From positions 33,510 through 97,509 of the forward strand of contig CAZCXU010000002.1 in the NCBI GenBank assembly GCA_964502885.1: a DNA stretch of 64,000 bases. Direction: 5' to 3'. Origin of the DNA: XYB1-FULL-44-23 sp964502885. Its GTDB lineage: Bacteria > Patescibacteriota > Microgenomatia > CAZETR01 > Amesbacteraceae. Numbering within the stretch: the first letter of the stretch is position 1; each line of letters opens with the position of its first letter. The notes beneath the pieces are model-generated. The model was not told the DNA's origin. It saw only the letters and a list, made by a program, of their open reading frames with translations, and did not search any database. Positions 52,607 to 60,061 of this stretch are shown one piece after another. The position numbers and the translations under genes are program-made.

Positions 52607-53896
52607 TTATTTTCTAAGATATAAGGTGCGGATGAGACCGCGAGTAATAGTAATTGACGTAAATAGGGAGACCAAGATACCAACTATCAGAGTCAATGCA
52701 AAGCCCCTGATTGTGCCTGTGCCAAACCAAAATAAAATGCTCGCTGTGATTAGAGAACTGGCATTACTGTCTCTGACCGAAGTCCAGGCACGCATAAATC
52801 CTAATTCGACAGCAGCCCGAATGGGGCGCCCCCAACGAATTTCCTCCTTGATACGTTCAAAAATAAGAATATTTGCGTCGACCGCCATTCCCACTGAGAG
52901 GACAAATCCGGCTATTCCTGCCAGGGTAAGAGTAATCGGTATTAATTTGAAAATTGTAAGAGATATGAGCACATAAAGAATAAGTGCAATATTGGCGAAT
53001 ATCCCCTTTAATCCGTAATTGGCGACCATAAAGATGAGAATGAGAAAAAAACCGACCAGTCCAGCCAATAGGCTGCGTAGAATCGATTCGTTACCCAAAG
53101 TGGCTCCGACAGTGCGCTGCTCAACAACTTTTATGGGAACAGGCAAAGCTCCTGCGTTTAATTGAATAGCTAATTGTTTTGCCTCATCTACAGTAAATGT
53201 CCCGGAAATTACTGCCTGATCCCCGGTAATTTCCTGCTGTATGACGGGATTTGAAACGGGTAAGTCGTCCAAAAAAATGAATAGTTGTTCGCCAATGTGG
53301 TTGCGGGTAATTTCTGAAAACTTCCTGGCTCCCTCGGCATTGAATTGAATCCCCACTGATGGGCCAGCCTGGCTGACATTGCCTGATCCAAATTGAACTT
53401 GCGCCGATTTGAGATCCTTGCCGGTGAGTCCTGTCGCTGCAAAATCGGTGATTGATGATGGAGTAGCTACTTTTGGTAGACGAAAATCTAATTGAGCTGT
53501 CTGTCCAATAGTCTGCATAGCCTGATTTACATCTTTGACGCCCGGAAGTTCGACGATAAGACGGTACTCGCCGCTGGCCGCTTTGGAAACTAGGATGAGC
53601 GGCTCGGAAACACCTAACGAGTTGATACGGCGCTCAATATTGTCTTTGGTAGCATTTACAGCAGAGGCACGCTCAGACTCAGGAATATCTTTAAGATCAG
53701 TCTCGTAGACTAAATGGGTACCACCCTGCAAATCCAAACCTAACTTAAAATCAAGATCCCGAACATATCCCCGATTGTTCAGCTGAATATTTATCGAAGG
53801 ACGCTTAAATGTATAACCGGCGATCTTGAGTTCGGGAGGAAGATTGGCAACCAGGGAAAAAACCAAAAGAACAGCGATCAGGATTTTAAGGCGCAT
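52607..53896 (-). CDS. secD: protein translocase subunit SecD
   Basis: 429 aa. Six transmembrane helices flank a large P1-type periplasmic domain. The motif LGLDLQGGTHLVYETDL, the repeated QLNAGALPVPIKVVEQRTVGATLG region and the C-terminal GMAVDANILIFERIKEEIRWG are typical of SecD. The protein is shorter than E. coli SecD (615 aa), as in many bacteria with a compact P1 domain. It starts 1 bp after the stop of the small AbrB-like gene, in a tight operon. Confidence 0.95.
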   Translation of the reverse strand: MRLKILIAVLLVFSLVANLPPELKIAGYTFKRPSINIQLNNRGYVRDLDFKLGLDLQGGTHLVYETDLKDIPESERASAVNATKDNIERRINSLGVSEPLILVSKAASGEYRLIVELPGVKDVNQAMQTIGQTAQLDFRLPKVATPSSITDFAATGLTGKDLKSAQVQFGSGNVSQAGPSVGIQFNAEGARKFSEITRNHIGEQLFIFLDDLPVSNPVIQQEITGDQAVISGTFTVDEAKQLAIQLNAGALPVPIKVVEQRTVGATLGNESILRSLLAGLVGFFLILIFMVANYGLKGIFANIALILYVLISLTIFKLIPITLTLAGIAGFVLSVGMAVDANILIFERIKEEIRWGRPIRAAVELGFMRAWTSVRDSNASSLITASILFWFGTGTIRGFALTLIVGILVSLFTSITITRGLIRTLYLRK

Positions 53897-53897
53897 A

Positions 53898-54086
53898 CTA
53901 TTTGGTCTTTTCTCCGATAATTAGAGGAAGTTGATTGGTATTGTCGAAATAACATGTGACTAATCCGTGGGAATAGTCAGCGCGAACATCAACATCCATG
54001 CCGGGCTTTAGCCCTAGAATTCTAACAAATTTTGAAGGAATAGAAATGCTTAGGCTGTTACCGGTCTTGAGGACTTTTTGCCGCAT
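53898..54086 (-). CDS. AbrB/MazE-like DNA-binding protein
   Basis: 62 aa with a SpoVT-AbrB swapped-hairpin pattern: VLKTGNSLSISIPSKFVRILGLKPGMDVDV. Such proteins are usually antitoxins or transition-state regulators. No toxin is recognisable beside it; the neighbouring HTH/nucleotidyltransferase-like gene (4 bp upstream) might be a partner. It lies in one run with secD and secF, so it may regulate this operon. Confidence 0.8.
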   Translation of the reverse strand: MRQKVLKTGNSLSISIPSKFVRILGLKPGMDVDVRADYSHGLVTCYFDNTNQLPLIIGEKTK

Positions 54087-54090
54087 AAGC

Positions 54091-54669
54091 TTAGCCTACT
54101 AATTCCTGATCGGAACCAATAACCATAACTCGACCACCGGTAAGTATCCCCAGTAAAAACGGATCACGGCGAGATCGGCGGAACTTCAGCTCTTCTTCTG
54201 TCATGGGGGTATAGTTGATAGTCTGGCCGCGACGGGCTTCCTCGGCGCGGATTAGAGCGCCCAACTCCTGAAGATGAACTTCTCCCACTATTAGCAAATC
54301 TACTTCGTCGGGGCTGCTTCGAGGTTCGTGACGAACAAAATGCCCTGAAAGCATGATAATGCTGACCCGACCAATCTTGTGGCGATTTTTTATCAGGCTC
54401 TCGCCCAAACCAGTGGTCTTTGCTACCAAACTGAGCAGGTCTGCATAAAAAACGTAATCTTTGCGAAACCAGTAGTAGAGGCGATTCCCGCGCGGTTCTT
54501 TTTTTACCATGTTCAGTTGCTCCATGCGGGCCAATTCCCGGCGCACAGCATTTATTTCTTCGGAGGTTTTACGCACTAAATCCCGCACATGAAACATCTG
54601 AGTAGGATCAGAAAGAAATGTTTCCAATAACTTGACTCTGGTTTTACTGATGACCAAATCTTTTAGCAT
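54091..54669 (-). CDS. winged-helix protein with nucleotidyltransferase-like domain
   Basis: 192 aa. An N-terminal winged helix (about residues 1-70; ISKTRVKLLETFLSDP, INAVRRELARMEQLNMVKKE, NRLYYWFRKD) precedes a domain (about 95-190) with DEVDLLIVGEV, the DxD-like part of an MNT-type nucleotidyltransferase, but the usual GSxxxG loop before it is missing (LSGHFVRHEP). It may bind nucleotides or only act as a regulator. It precedes an AbrB-like gene and secDF. Confidence 0.7.
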   Translation of the reverse strand: MLKDLVISKTRVKLLETFLSDPTQMFHVRDLVRKTSEEINAVRRELARMEQLNMVKKEPRGNRLYYWFRKDYVFYADLLSLVAKTTGLGESLIKNRHKIGRVSIIMLSGHFVRHEPRSSPDEVDLLIVGEVHLQELGALIRAEEARRGQTINYTPMTEEELKFRRSRRDPFLLGILTGGRVMVIGSDQELVG

Positions 54670-54743
54670 GTGTTAAGTTGTTACCCACAACATACCACGT
54701 GAACGGTAAAATGCAAGATATTGAGTAAGAAAACACCTCGTGT

Positions 54744-55946
54744 CTAGTTGTATGTGATGGTGTTTGTTGAGGGGACTATAGAAATCCAGATGGGGCCCGG
54801 GGTGAACTTGATGTCTACGCCTTTTGCGTCTTTGTAGAGAGTACGGCTGGTACGCGAGGCTTTTGACCAGGTGCCTTTTGTGGCAACGCCGTTTTGGAAA
54901 ACAATAGCATCACCCTTGCCTTCGACTTGATAGAGCATGTGCTTTTCCAGGTCTCCGGTAAAAGTCTCTTTGGCAAACTGAACTACCACAGTCTTGTATC
55001 GAAGAGGCTCACCAGTATTCAAGTCCGTGGAAACGCTGCCACCATTGCTGCGTTCATATGAATCTGTGGCTGCATCATAGCGCCAGGAGACGTCAAAGCT
55101 GCTATTGAAATCGCGATTGGTTTCCCAGAACATGTAGGAGATATTTGTAGCCGGTAAACCGCTGGCTTTTTCACCTTTGCCCAAGAATTTCCAGGAAACA
55201 AAGTTTTTGTCCCAGGGAACTTTTTTCTCATCCTGGTAATTCCAACCCAATTTGGCAGCCTTTGCGTAAAGACCATCAGTAAAACAAGCCATGGTATGTT
55301 CGTAAGCTACTTCCTTGTCCAATCGATCCGCCAAACGATGACAGGTCTTGAACTCACCGGCATAACCCATCTGATCAAGGTTTTTGATCCCAGCACGACT
55401 AATGAGACACAAAGCCTTGGCGCGATCATCTACGTTGGGATCAGTACAGTGGCCAGCACCCCCGACGTGGTTGTAAAGTGCGTTGTATTCGGACACCAAA
55501 CTGACATAGTAGATGCGGGCTGAACGAACAGGGGCCAAAGTGACGTTTCCGGCCAATGAAACACCGCAGTAGTACACACCCATAAATCTGGTGATACCAC
55601 CCTCAGCTACGGCTTCGTAGACCACGTCAGCAGTGCTCAGCCCGGACTGAGGGCGAGCATCAACAGAGTTTTCGATCATGACGGCCAATGGACGACGAGT
55701 CATCCAAACGTCTCTTTCCTGTTTTGTATACAGATCACCATTGAGAGGACAAACTTCGGTACGGGGAATTGAGGGGTCAATTCTTGATCTACCGGAACTT
55801 GGTTTGGGAGTGCCGGTGGTGACCGGACTTATAATCCCGGAATTGCTTTGACGACTAAGCACAGAGTCAGAAATCAGATAGGAAGCAGCTGCCGTAGCAG
55901 AAAAAAGCACAAGCGAAACTAGCATGGTAGTAATTTTTTTGTTCAT
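54744..55946 (-). CDS. DUF3048 (YerB-like) secreted protein
   Basis: 400 aa. An N-terminal signal-anchor (about 6-25) is followed by a Ser/Pro linker and the DUF3048 core: PLAVMIENSVDARPQSGLSTADVVYEAVAEGG, RSARIYYVSLVSEYNALYNHVGG (both only partly quoted here), and the C-terminal GPIWISIVP. Family function unknown; YerB-like proteins are extracytoplasmic. TATTGT (55959-55954) lies 7 nt before the ATG, so it is leaderless. Confidence 0.9.
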   Translation of the reverse strand: MNKKITTMLVSLVLFSATAAASYLISDSVLSRQSNSGIISPVTTGTPKPSSGRSRIDPSIPRTEVCPLNGDLYTKQERDVWMTRRPLAVMIENSVDARPQSGLSTADVVYEAVAEGGITRFMGVYYCGVSLAGNVTLAPVRSARIYYVSLVSEYNALYNHVGGAGHCTDPNVDDRAKALCLISRAGIKNLDQMGYAGEFKTCHRLADRLDKEVAYEHTMACFTDGLYAKAAKLGWNYQDEKKVPWDKNFVSWKFLGKGEKASGLPATNISYMFWETNRDFNSSFDVSWRYDAATDSYERSNGGSVSTDLNTGEPLRYKTVVVQFAKETFTGDLEKHMLYQVEGKGDAIVFQNGVATKGTWSKASRTSRTLYKDAKGVDIKFTPGPIWISIVPSTNTITYN

Positions 55947-56057
55947 GAAGATTACAATATGGTTGTTTTGTTAGTATGCCATTTTCAACCCCAATTAGTA
56001 AAGAGACAGAAAAATGAATAATTGCTGGCTTATTGACGGCTGAGTTATCATATCACC

Positions 56058-56342
56058 ATGTCGAAAAGACGAACCAGACAAGAGAAGATTGCTGCGGCCA
56101 ATAGAATTTCACTTACCCCCGTAAAAGAGTTTGCAACCTATCGAGCTCCCGTAATTGAGATTCGTGAAACAGATAGTTCCAACATGGGATTGCCAATGAA
56201 ATTTGTAGCGACTGACTTGACAAAAACTATTGCCGTAACTATTCTGGCCTTGATTTTTCAATTTGGAATTATGTACTACTTATCGCATGGCGGATGGAAT
56301 TCGATAGCCGAAACGTTAAAGTCATTTGTTTCGGTGTATTGA
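56058..56342 (+). CDS. small membrane protein of unknown function
   Basis: 94 aa. A basic N-terminus (MSKRRTRQEKIAAANR) precedes a conserved-looking linker and one transmembrane helix (about residues 55-75, TIAVTILALIFQFGIMYYL). TATCAT (56046-56051) lies 6 nt before ATG 56058. No family recognised. It is followed 16 bp later by the DUF5679 gene with its own Shine-Dalgarno, so both may be in one transcript. Confidence 0.7.
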   Translation: MSKRRTRQEKIAAANRISLTPVKEFATYRAPVIEIRETDSSNMGLPMKFVATDLTKTIAVTILALIFQFGIMYYLSHGGWNSIAETLKSFVSVY

Positions 56343-56358
56343 GAGGAGGTGAATGATT

Positions 56359-56502
56359 GTGGCAAGCATGTATTGTGTAAAGTGTCGAGCCAAGAAGGAC
56401 GATCTTAATGCCCAAGAAGTCACCATGAAAAATGGCAAAAAAGCTTTGAAAGGCAAGTGTCCAACTTGTGGCACAGGTATGTATAAGATCGGAGGCAAAT
56501 AA
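56359..56502 (+). CDS. DUF5679 zinc-ribbon-like small protein
   Basis: 47 aa. The core reads MYCVKCRAKKDDLNAQEV then KGKCPTCGTGMYKI, with two CxxC pairs that should bind one zinc ion. This matches DUF5679, frequent in CPR and some other bacteria; function unknown. Shine-Dalgarno AGGAGGT (56344-56350) is 8 nt before GTG 56359, the best start; ATG 56353 is too close and ATG 56368 too far. A terminator follows at 56526. Confidence 0.88.
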   Translation: MASMYCVKCRAKKDDLNAQEVTMKNGKKALKGKCPTCGTGMYKIGGK

Positions 56503-56518
56503 TTGCTTTCAGTTTTTC

Positions 56519-56558
56519 CAAAAATCTCCGCAAAAAGAAATGATTGCGGAGTTTTTGG
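56519..56558. terminator. bidirectional terminator between DUF5679 and exonuclease genes
   Basis: CTCCGCAA (56526-56533) pairs with TTGCGGAG (56544-56551), flanked by CCAAAAAT and TTTTTGG. A-rich 5' and T-rich 3' flanks let it stop transcription from both sides. It serves the plus-strand DUF5679 gene and the minus-strand exonuclease (stop at 56559). Confidence 0.85.
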
Positions 56559-57125
56559 TTATTGGGCAATCCCAAGAAGATGACAGAATATCTTATAAGT
56601 AGCACGGATGTCTGAGTCGGGTTTGTGATTTTCCAAAGGGATATTCAGGTAGCGAGAAACGTAGGACAAACTCAGATATTTAACTTCGGGGCGGTTGTAA
56701 AAATGGGCATATGCAATAGAGCCGACTTCAATGAGATGGTGATCATAAAAGTACGAAAGTTTTTCTTTTTGTAGTGCGGCGTTTAGAAAATCCCACTCGT
56801 TCTGTACACCCCAACCGACTAATAAACATCCGGGTGCAAAATCAGTTAGTTCAAGCAGAGCCTGACGAAGCGGAATAGCATCATTCCATTTTTGGGGTGT
56901 GTAATCAGTGACCCGTAAACACCTGGGGTCGGCTGTTTCAATATGTTCAGGTCTTATCTTTGCATAATATGAGTTGTCGATTTGGAAGTTGTCCTGATTG
57001 ACACACAGCGCAGCAATTTCGATTATTTCATGAACTTCATGATCTAAGCCGGTCATTTCAAAATCCAAGAAGAGAAGGGGGCGTTTTCGCAGCTCTTTTC
57101 TGGGACTATCGAGCAGGTATGGCAT
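56559..57125 (-). CDS. DEDDh 3'-5' exonuclease
   Basis: 188 aa. Exo I LLFLDFEMTGLD (Asp and Glu), Exo II-like GWGVQNEWDFL (Asp) and Exo III NHKPDSDIRATYKIF (His and Asp) are present, as in oligoribonuclease, DnaQ epsilon and RNase T. It degrades RNA or DNA 3' ends; the substrate is not resolved by sequence. Its start lies 3 bp from the stop of the DUF3096-like gene, which is upstream in the same direction. Confidence 0.9.
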   Translation of the reverse strand: MPYLLDSPRKELRKRPLLFLDFEMTGLDHEVHEIIEIAALCVNQDNFQIDNSYYAKIRPEHIETADPRCLRVTDYTPQKWNDAIPLRQALLELTDFAPGCLLVGWGVQNEWDFLNAALQKEKLSYFYDHHLIEVGSIAYAHFYNRPEVKYLSLSYVSRYLNIPLENHKPDSDIRATYKIFCHLLGIAQ

Positions 57126-57128
57126 GCG

Positions 57129-57287
57129 TTAACGCAAATATGGAAGGACGGCAGATAGTCCTGTAAGAATAAAATAGAAAGCTATTAAATAATTGAGAAC
57201 TTTGGGGAACATAAGTACGAGTACGCCAAATACGAGAGATACTAAACCCTGAAAAGCTGCGCGATTTGTAAAGAGTTCGGGATTCAT
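57129..57287 (-). CDS. DUF3096-like small membrane protein
   Basis: 52 aa (MNPELFTNRAAFQGLVS... YLR). Two transmembrane stretches joined by a short Pro-Lys turn: FGVLVLMFPKVLNYLIAFYFI, followed by LTGLSAVLPYLR. The FPKxLNYLIAxYFIxxGL pattern is the DUF3096 signature. TATAAT (57310-57305) is 17 nt upstream of ATG 57287. It is transcribed into the exonuclease gene, 3 bp away. Confidence 0.8.
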   Translation of the reverse strand: MNPELFTNRAAFQGLVSLVFGVLVLMFPKVLNYLIAFYFILTGLSAVLPYLR

Positions 57288-57320
57288 ACTGTGATGTACA
57301 TCAGATTATATCGTAAGTTT

Positions 57321-57605
57321 ACCTGGAGGCGAATAAGCCAGATTCTGTTTTAGTGGCAATCTGTCTGATGCCCACAAGCTTTGGATCGGTTTGGAAAGGC
57401 GACCTAATGACGATCCGGTCGGTGGTTGCAACGGGGAGGGTTACCGCTTTTCACCCTCTGCCTGTCTGTCTTTCGACATTCAGGTGAGTCGTAGTCTCTG
57501 TGGCCCTATCTAGCGCTTACGCGTTCCGGCTATCGCCGAACACCCTGCCTTTGGTTGTCTGGACTTTCCTCCCTCCTTTCGGAGAGTAGCCACCTGCCTC
57601 CAGGT
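57321..57605 (-). ncRNA. rnpB: RNase P RNA (class A-like)
   Basis: About 285 nt. The 5' and 3' ends pair perfectly as P1 (ACCTGGAGGC with GCCTCCAGGT). Universal elements are visible on the minus strand: GAGGAAAGTCC near the 5' end, CAGGGTG, ACAGAGA, AGGGTGAAAAGCGGTAA, and ACAGAATCTGGCTTAT near the 3' end. It is the catalytic RNA for 5' tRNA maturation. The -10 TAAAAT is about 7-12 nt upstream, inside the 3' end of the AI-2E permease gene. Compact compared with about 375 nt in E. coli. Confidence 0.94.
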
Positions 57606-57614
57606 GGTCTTATT

Positions 57615-58607
57615 TTACTCTGAAGACTCAACTTGGGGGAGTGACCAATAGTGGGTGATAACTGTTTCCAGAACCAACACCGTCGGAATCGAGATTATGG
57701 CACCAACAGTACCTGCCAGACGGAATCCAATCATTAAGGAAATTATGCTCACCAGCGGATTTACACCTGCGGCTTTTTCCATGATCTGAGGTACAAGAAA
57801 GTTGTTTTCGATAAATTGAACAAGGAAATAGAGAGCGGCGGTGGATACAGCCAGCAATGGGTGGATGGTGAGGGCGATAATAATTGCCGGAATCGCAGAA
57901 ATTGTAGGTCCAATACTGGGGACTATTTCCAGCATGCCAGCCAGCAGAGCTAACGGAAGAGCGTTTTCCATACCGAGAACTTTAAGACCGAGATAAGTCA
58001 GTGTGCCTACAAAAATCATCAGCATCAATTCTGCTCTAACCCATCCGCCCAGCTTGTGCTCAACAGCAGTGACAGTTTGTGAGACTTTGGCTGCACGGCG
58101 ACTGCCAATGTATCTGGCGACAATTTTATCTAGATTTTCCCGCTCAACTAACAGATAAAAAGAGATGACAATGACTGTGACCAGATTAAGAACATTGCTG
58201 AAGACGCCAGAGGCTAGTCGGGCTACGTTTACTGGAATGGTTCCCATGCTTGAGATTATTTGTGAAGTAATTTCCTGCTGGTGCAAGCTGAGATATTCAA
58301 CCTGTGATAAGGAACCCGGGAACTGACCAAGTAAAGTGCGCGTTTGTTCGACAAGTGCAGGAATCAAACTGGCGAAGATGCCGCCGATAGTGGACCAGAG
58401 AGCTAGATAGATGATGGCTATAGAACCGCCACGGGGCAGTTTGAACCTACTCAAGAAAGAAACTGCAGGTTTTAGCGCGGCCATGAGTATCCCAGACACA
58501 AAAATTAGCAAAAGCAAATCTGCGATTTTTCCAAAAACCCAGACTGCAGCAATTGTGCTCAAAATGAAGAAAATGGTCTGATGGGAAATTTCAACTTTCT
58601 TATTCAT
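57615..58607 (-). CDS. AI-2E family transporter (UPF0118)
   Basis: 330 aa with about seven transmembrane helices. Family motifs: IFVSGILMAALKPAVSFL, GSIAIIYLALW, PALLEQ-like LIPALVEQTRTLL, and the C-terminal LEIVPSIGPTISAIPAIIIAL and ENNFLVPQIMEKAAGVNPLVSIIS (in part). The function in this family ranges from signal export to ion exchange and is not assigned here. The upstream TTG at 58637 is unlikely, because TATAAT (58628-58623) lies inside that extension; ATG 58607 is used. Confidence 0.9.
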   Translation of the reverse strand: MNKKVEISHQTIFFILSTIAAVWVFGKIADLLLLIFVSGILMAALKPAVSFLSRFKLPRGGSIAIIYLALWSTIGGIFASLIPALVEQTRTLLGQFPGSLSQVEYLSLHQQEITSQIISSMGTIPVNVARLASGVFSNVLNLVTVIVISFYLLVERENLDKIVARYIGSRRAAKVSQTVTAVEHKLGGWVRAELMLMIFVGTLTYLGLKVLGMENALPLALLAGMLEIVPSIGPTISAIPAIIIALTIHPLLAVSTAALYFLVQFIENNFLVPQIMEKAAGVNPLVSIISLMIGFRLAGTVGAIISIPTVLVLETVITHYWSLPQVESSE

Positions 58608-58640
58608 ATCAAAACTTATTTTATTATATACTGCCAAAAT

Positions 58641-59594
58641 TTAATTTGCGGTCCCTGTTCGATTGGCATACCAATCAATAACTTCTTTCATGGCCTGATC
58701 CTGCCAGTCATCTTTTGTGACATCAAACCAATGAATATCCGACTGTTTTGAGAACCAGGTAAGCTGACGTTTGAGGTATTTATGTTCTTCAGCCGCCCAC
58801 TGATTTTGCCAGTCTGTAGACAGGTCGAGACGATAACCACATCCAGTCATGGACGGCAAATCGGATGGATAGCGATTTTGAAAAAAACGAATTTCTGACT
58901 CAGCTCCTTCTAAAATGCGTGAATTCACCCTGTCCGTAATGCGTTTTTTTAAGTCCGGAACCGGGGCGGTAAGTCCCAAGCGGTACACGTCATAGCGAAA
59001 AGGATGGTGACTGCGTGATGAGTTGGACCTGGCACGAGCAATCTCAATAGCACGAACCAGACGGCGGGGGTTGCTGCGATCTGAACTGTTTAGTGAGGAG
59101 GCCTTTTCCGGTGACTCATTTGCCAAAAGGCAAAAAAGGTCTGCCGTAGTGTAAGAAGTGAGCTCATCCCGCAGTGCAGAATTGGGAGGAATATGTAATG
59201 TCTCCAAGTTCTCTGTAAGCGACTTGATGAACAACCCAGTTCCACCAACTACTACGGGGAGCTTCCCGGAAGCGTGCAAATGGCTGATTACGATTTCTGC
59301 TGCGTCTTTCCAATCTGAAACACTGAACGCCTCGTCTGGGTCTACCACGTCGAGAAGCCAAACAGGCACTTGCGAAAACATGTAATAATCTAAGACCCGA
59401 CCGGATGACTGCAGATGGGAGGGAATTGCAGACGCAGACAATGGAAGATCTTTGCCAGTGACAATGTCCATACCTCGATATACTTGCCGCGAATCTGCAG
59501 AAATAATTTCTCCTTTCACTCTGGCAGCAATTTTCACTCCGAGACCGGTTTTTCCAGTGGCAGTTGGGCCGCATATTATCAATAATTTTTTCAT
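58641..59594 (-). CDS. miaA: tRNA dimethylallyltransferase
   Basis: 317 aa. Transfers an isopentenyl group to A37 of tRNAs reading UNN codons. The P-loop GPTATGKTGLG (about 9-19), EIISADSRQVYRGMDI, VVGGTGLFIKSLTENL and the C-terminal region (WFSKQSDIHWFD) are conserved. The usual MDIGTAKP is MDIVTGKD, a divergence. ATG 59594 has TATAAT 7 nt upstream (59607-59602), so it is leaderless; the 31-residue N-terminal extension is a shadow. Confidence 0.94.
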   Translation of the reverse strand: MKKLLIICGPTATGKTGLGVKIAARVKGEIISADSRQVYRGMDIVTGKDLPLSASAIPSHLQSSGRVLDYYMFSQVPVWLLDVVDPDEAFSVSDWKDAAEIVISHLHASGKLPVVVGGTGLFIKSLTENLETLHIPPNSALRDELTSYTTADLFCLLANESPEKASSLNSSDRSNPRRLVRAIEIARARSNSSRSHHPFRYDVYRLGLTAPVPDLKKRITDRVNSRILEGAESEIRFFQNRYPSDLPSMTGCGYRLDLSTDWQNQWAAEEHKYLKRQLTWFSKQSDIHWFDVTKDDWQDQAMKEVIDWYANRTGTAN

Positions 59595-59637
59595 TAGCGA
59601 AATTATATACTGCGAGGCTATTTTTGAACCAAAACCC

Positions 59638-59669
59638 AAAAACGAGGCCGGGAAAGGCCTCGTTTCACG
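59638..59669 (-). terminator. terminator downstream of the HU gene
   Basis: AACGAGGCC (59641-59649) pairs with GGCCTCGTT (59656-59664) through a 6-nt loop. On the minus strand a run of T residues follows the stem (TTTTTGGGTTTT). It lies about 36 bp after the HU stop (59700) and before the miaA start. Confidence 0.85.
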
Positions 59670-59699
59670 AATGTCAAAATTTAACAAACCATAAAAGAG

Positions 59700-59972
59700 T
59701 TATTTGACCGCTTTTTTGAGAGTCTTGCCCGGAGTAAACCTGGCAACACGATGTCCCTTGACGATCTTGCGCTCTTTAGTGCGTGGTACTATGACTGGTT
59801 TGTCTTTGACCCGCGTAACCTTAAAGGTTCCAAACCCAGAAAGAACTACCTTTTCTCCTTTTGCCAAGGCTTTTTTAACCTCGTCTAAAAGAGTTTCCAC
59901 TGATTCACGAGCGGCTTTCTTTGTGAGATGGGCCTTTTTTGCTACTACTTCAAACATTTGCTGTTTTGTCAT
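59700..59972 (-). CDS. hup: HU-family DNA-binding protein
   Basis: 90 aa nucleoid protein that bends and packages DNA. The motif GFGTFKVTRVKDKPVIVPRTKERKIV (quoted in part: GFGTFKV) and the C-terminal helix AKGEKVVLSGFGTF and AARESVETLLDEVKKAL are typical. The usual GRNPRTGE in the arm reads VIVPRTKERKI, an altered arm. ATG 59972 is set by AAAGGGGGTGAGT (Shine-Dalgarno) 9 nt upstream; the upstream M8 start is less likely. TATAAT (60031-60026) gives a leader of about 47 nt. Own terminator at 59641. Confidence 0.94.
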   Translation of the reverse strand: MTKQQMFEVVAKKAHLTKKAARESVETLLDEVKKALAKGEKVVLSGFGTFKVTRVKDKPVIVPRTKERKIVKGHRVARFTPGKTLKKAVK

Positions 59973-60045
59973 CTTCAACTCACCCCCTTTCAAAAATACG
60001 ATTAGCCAACATGTATGCCAAAAATATTATAGTTGGATCCAAAAG
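59973..60045 (-). promoter_or_regulatory. HU promoter and leader
   Basis: TATAAT (60031-60026) is preceded by the perfect palindrome TTGGATCCAA (60033-60042), 1-2 bp from the -10 box, which could be an operator. The leader is about 47 nt and ends in the strong Shine-Dalgarno GGGGGTG. This is one of the few non-leaderless genes in the window. Confidence 0.6.
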
Positions 60046-60061
60046 TCAAGGAGAATCGATA

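Noticed and set aside
59595..59687. Upstream extension of miaA
   Set aside because: The TATAAT promoter at 59607-59602 lies inside it, and MiaA homologues begin at MKKLLIICGPTATGKT.
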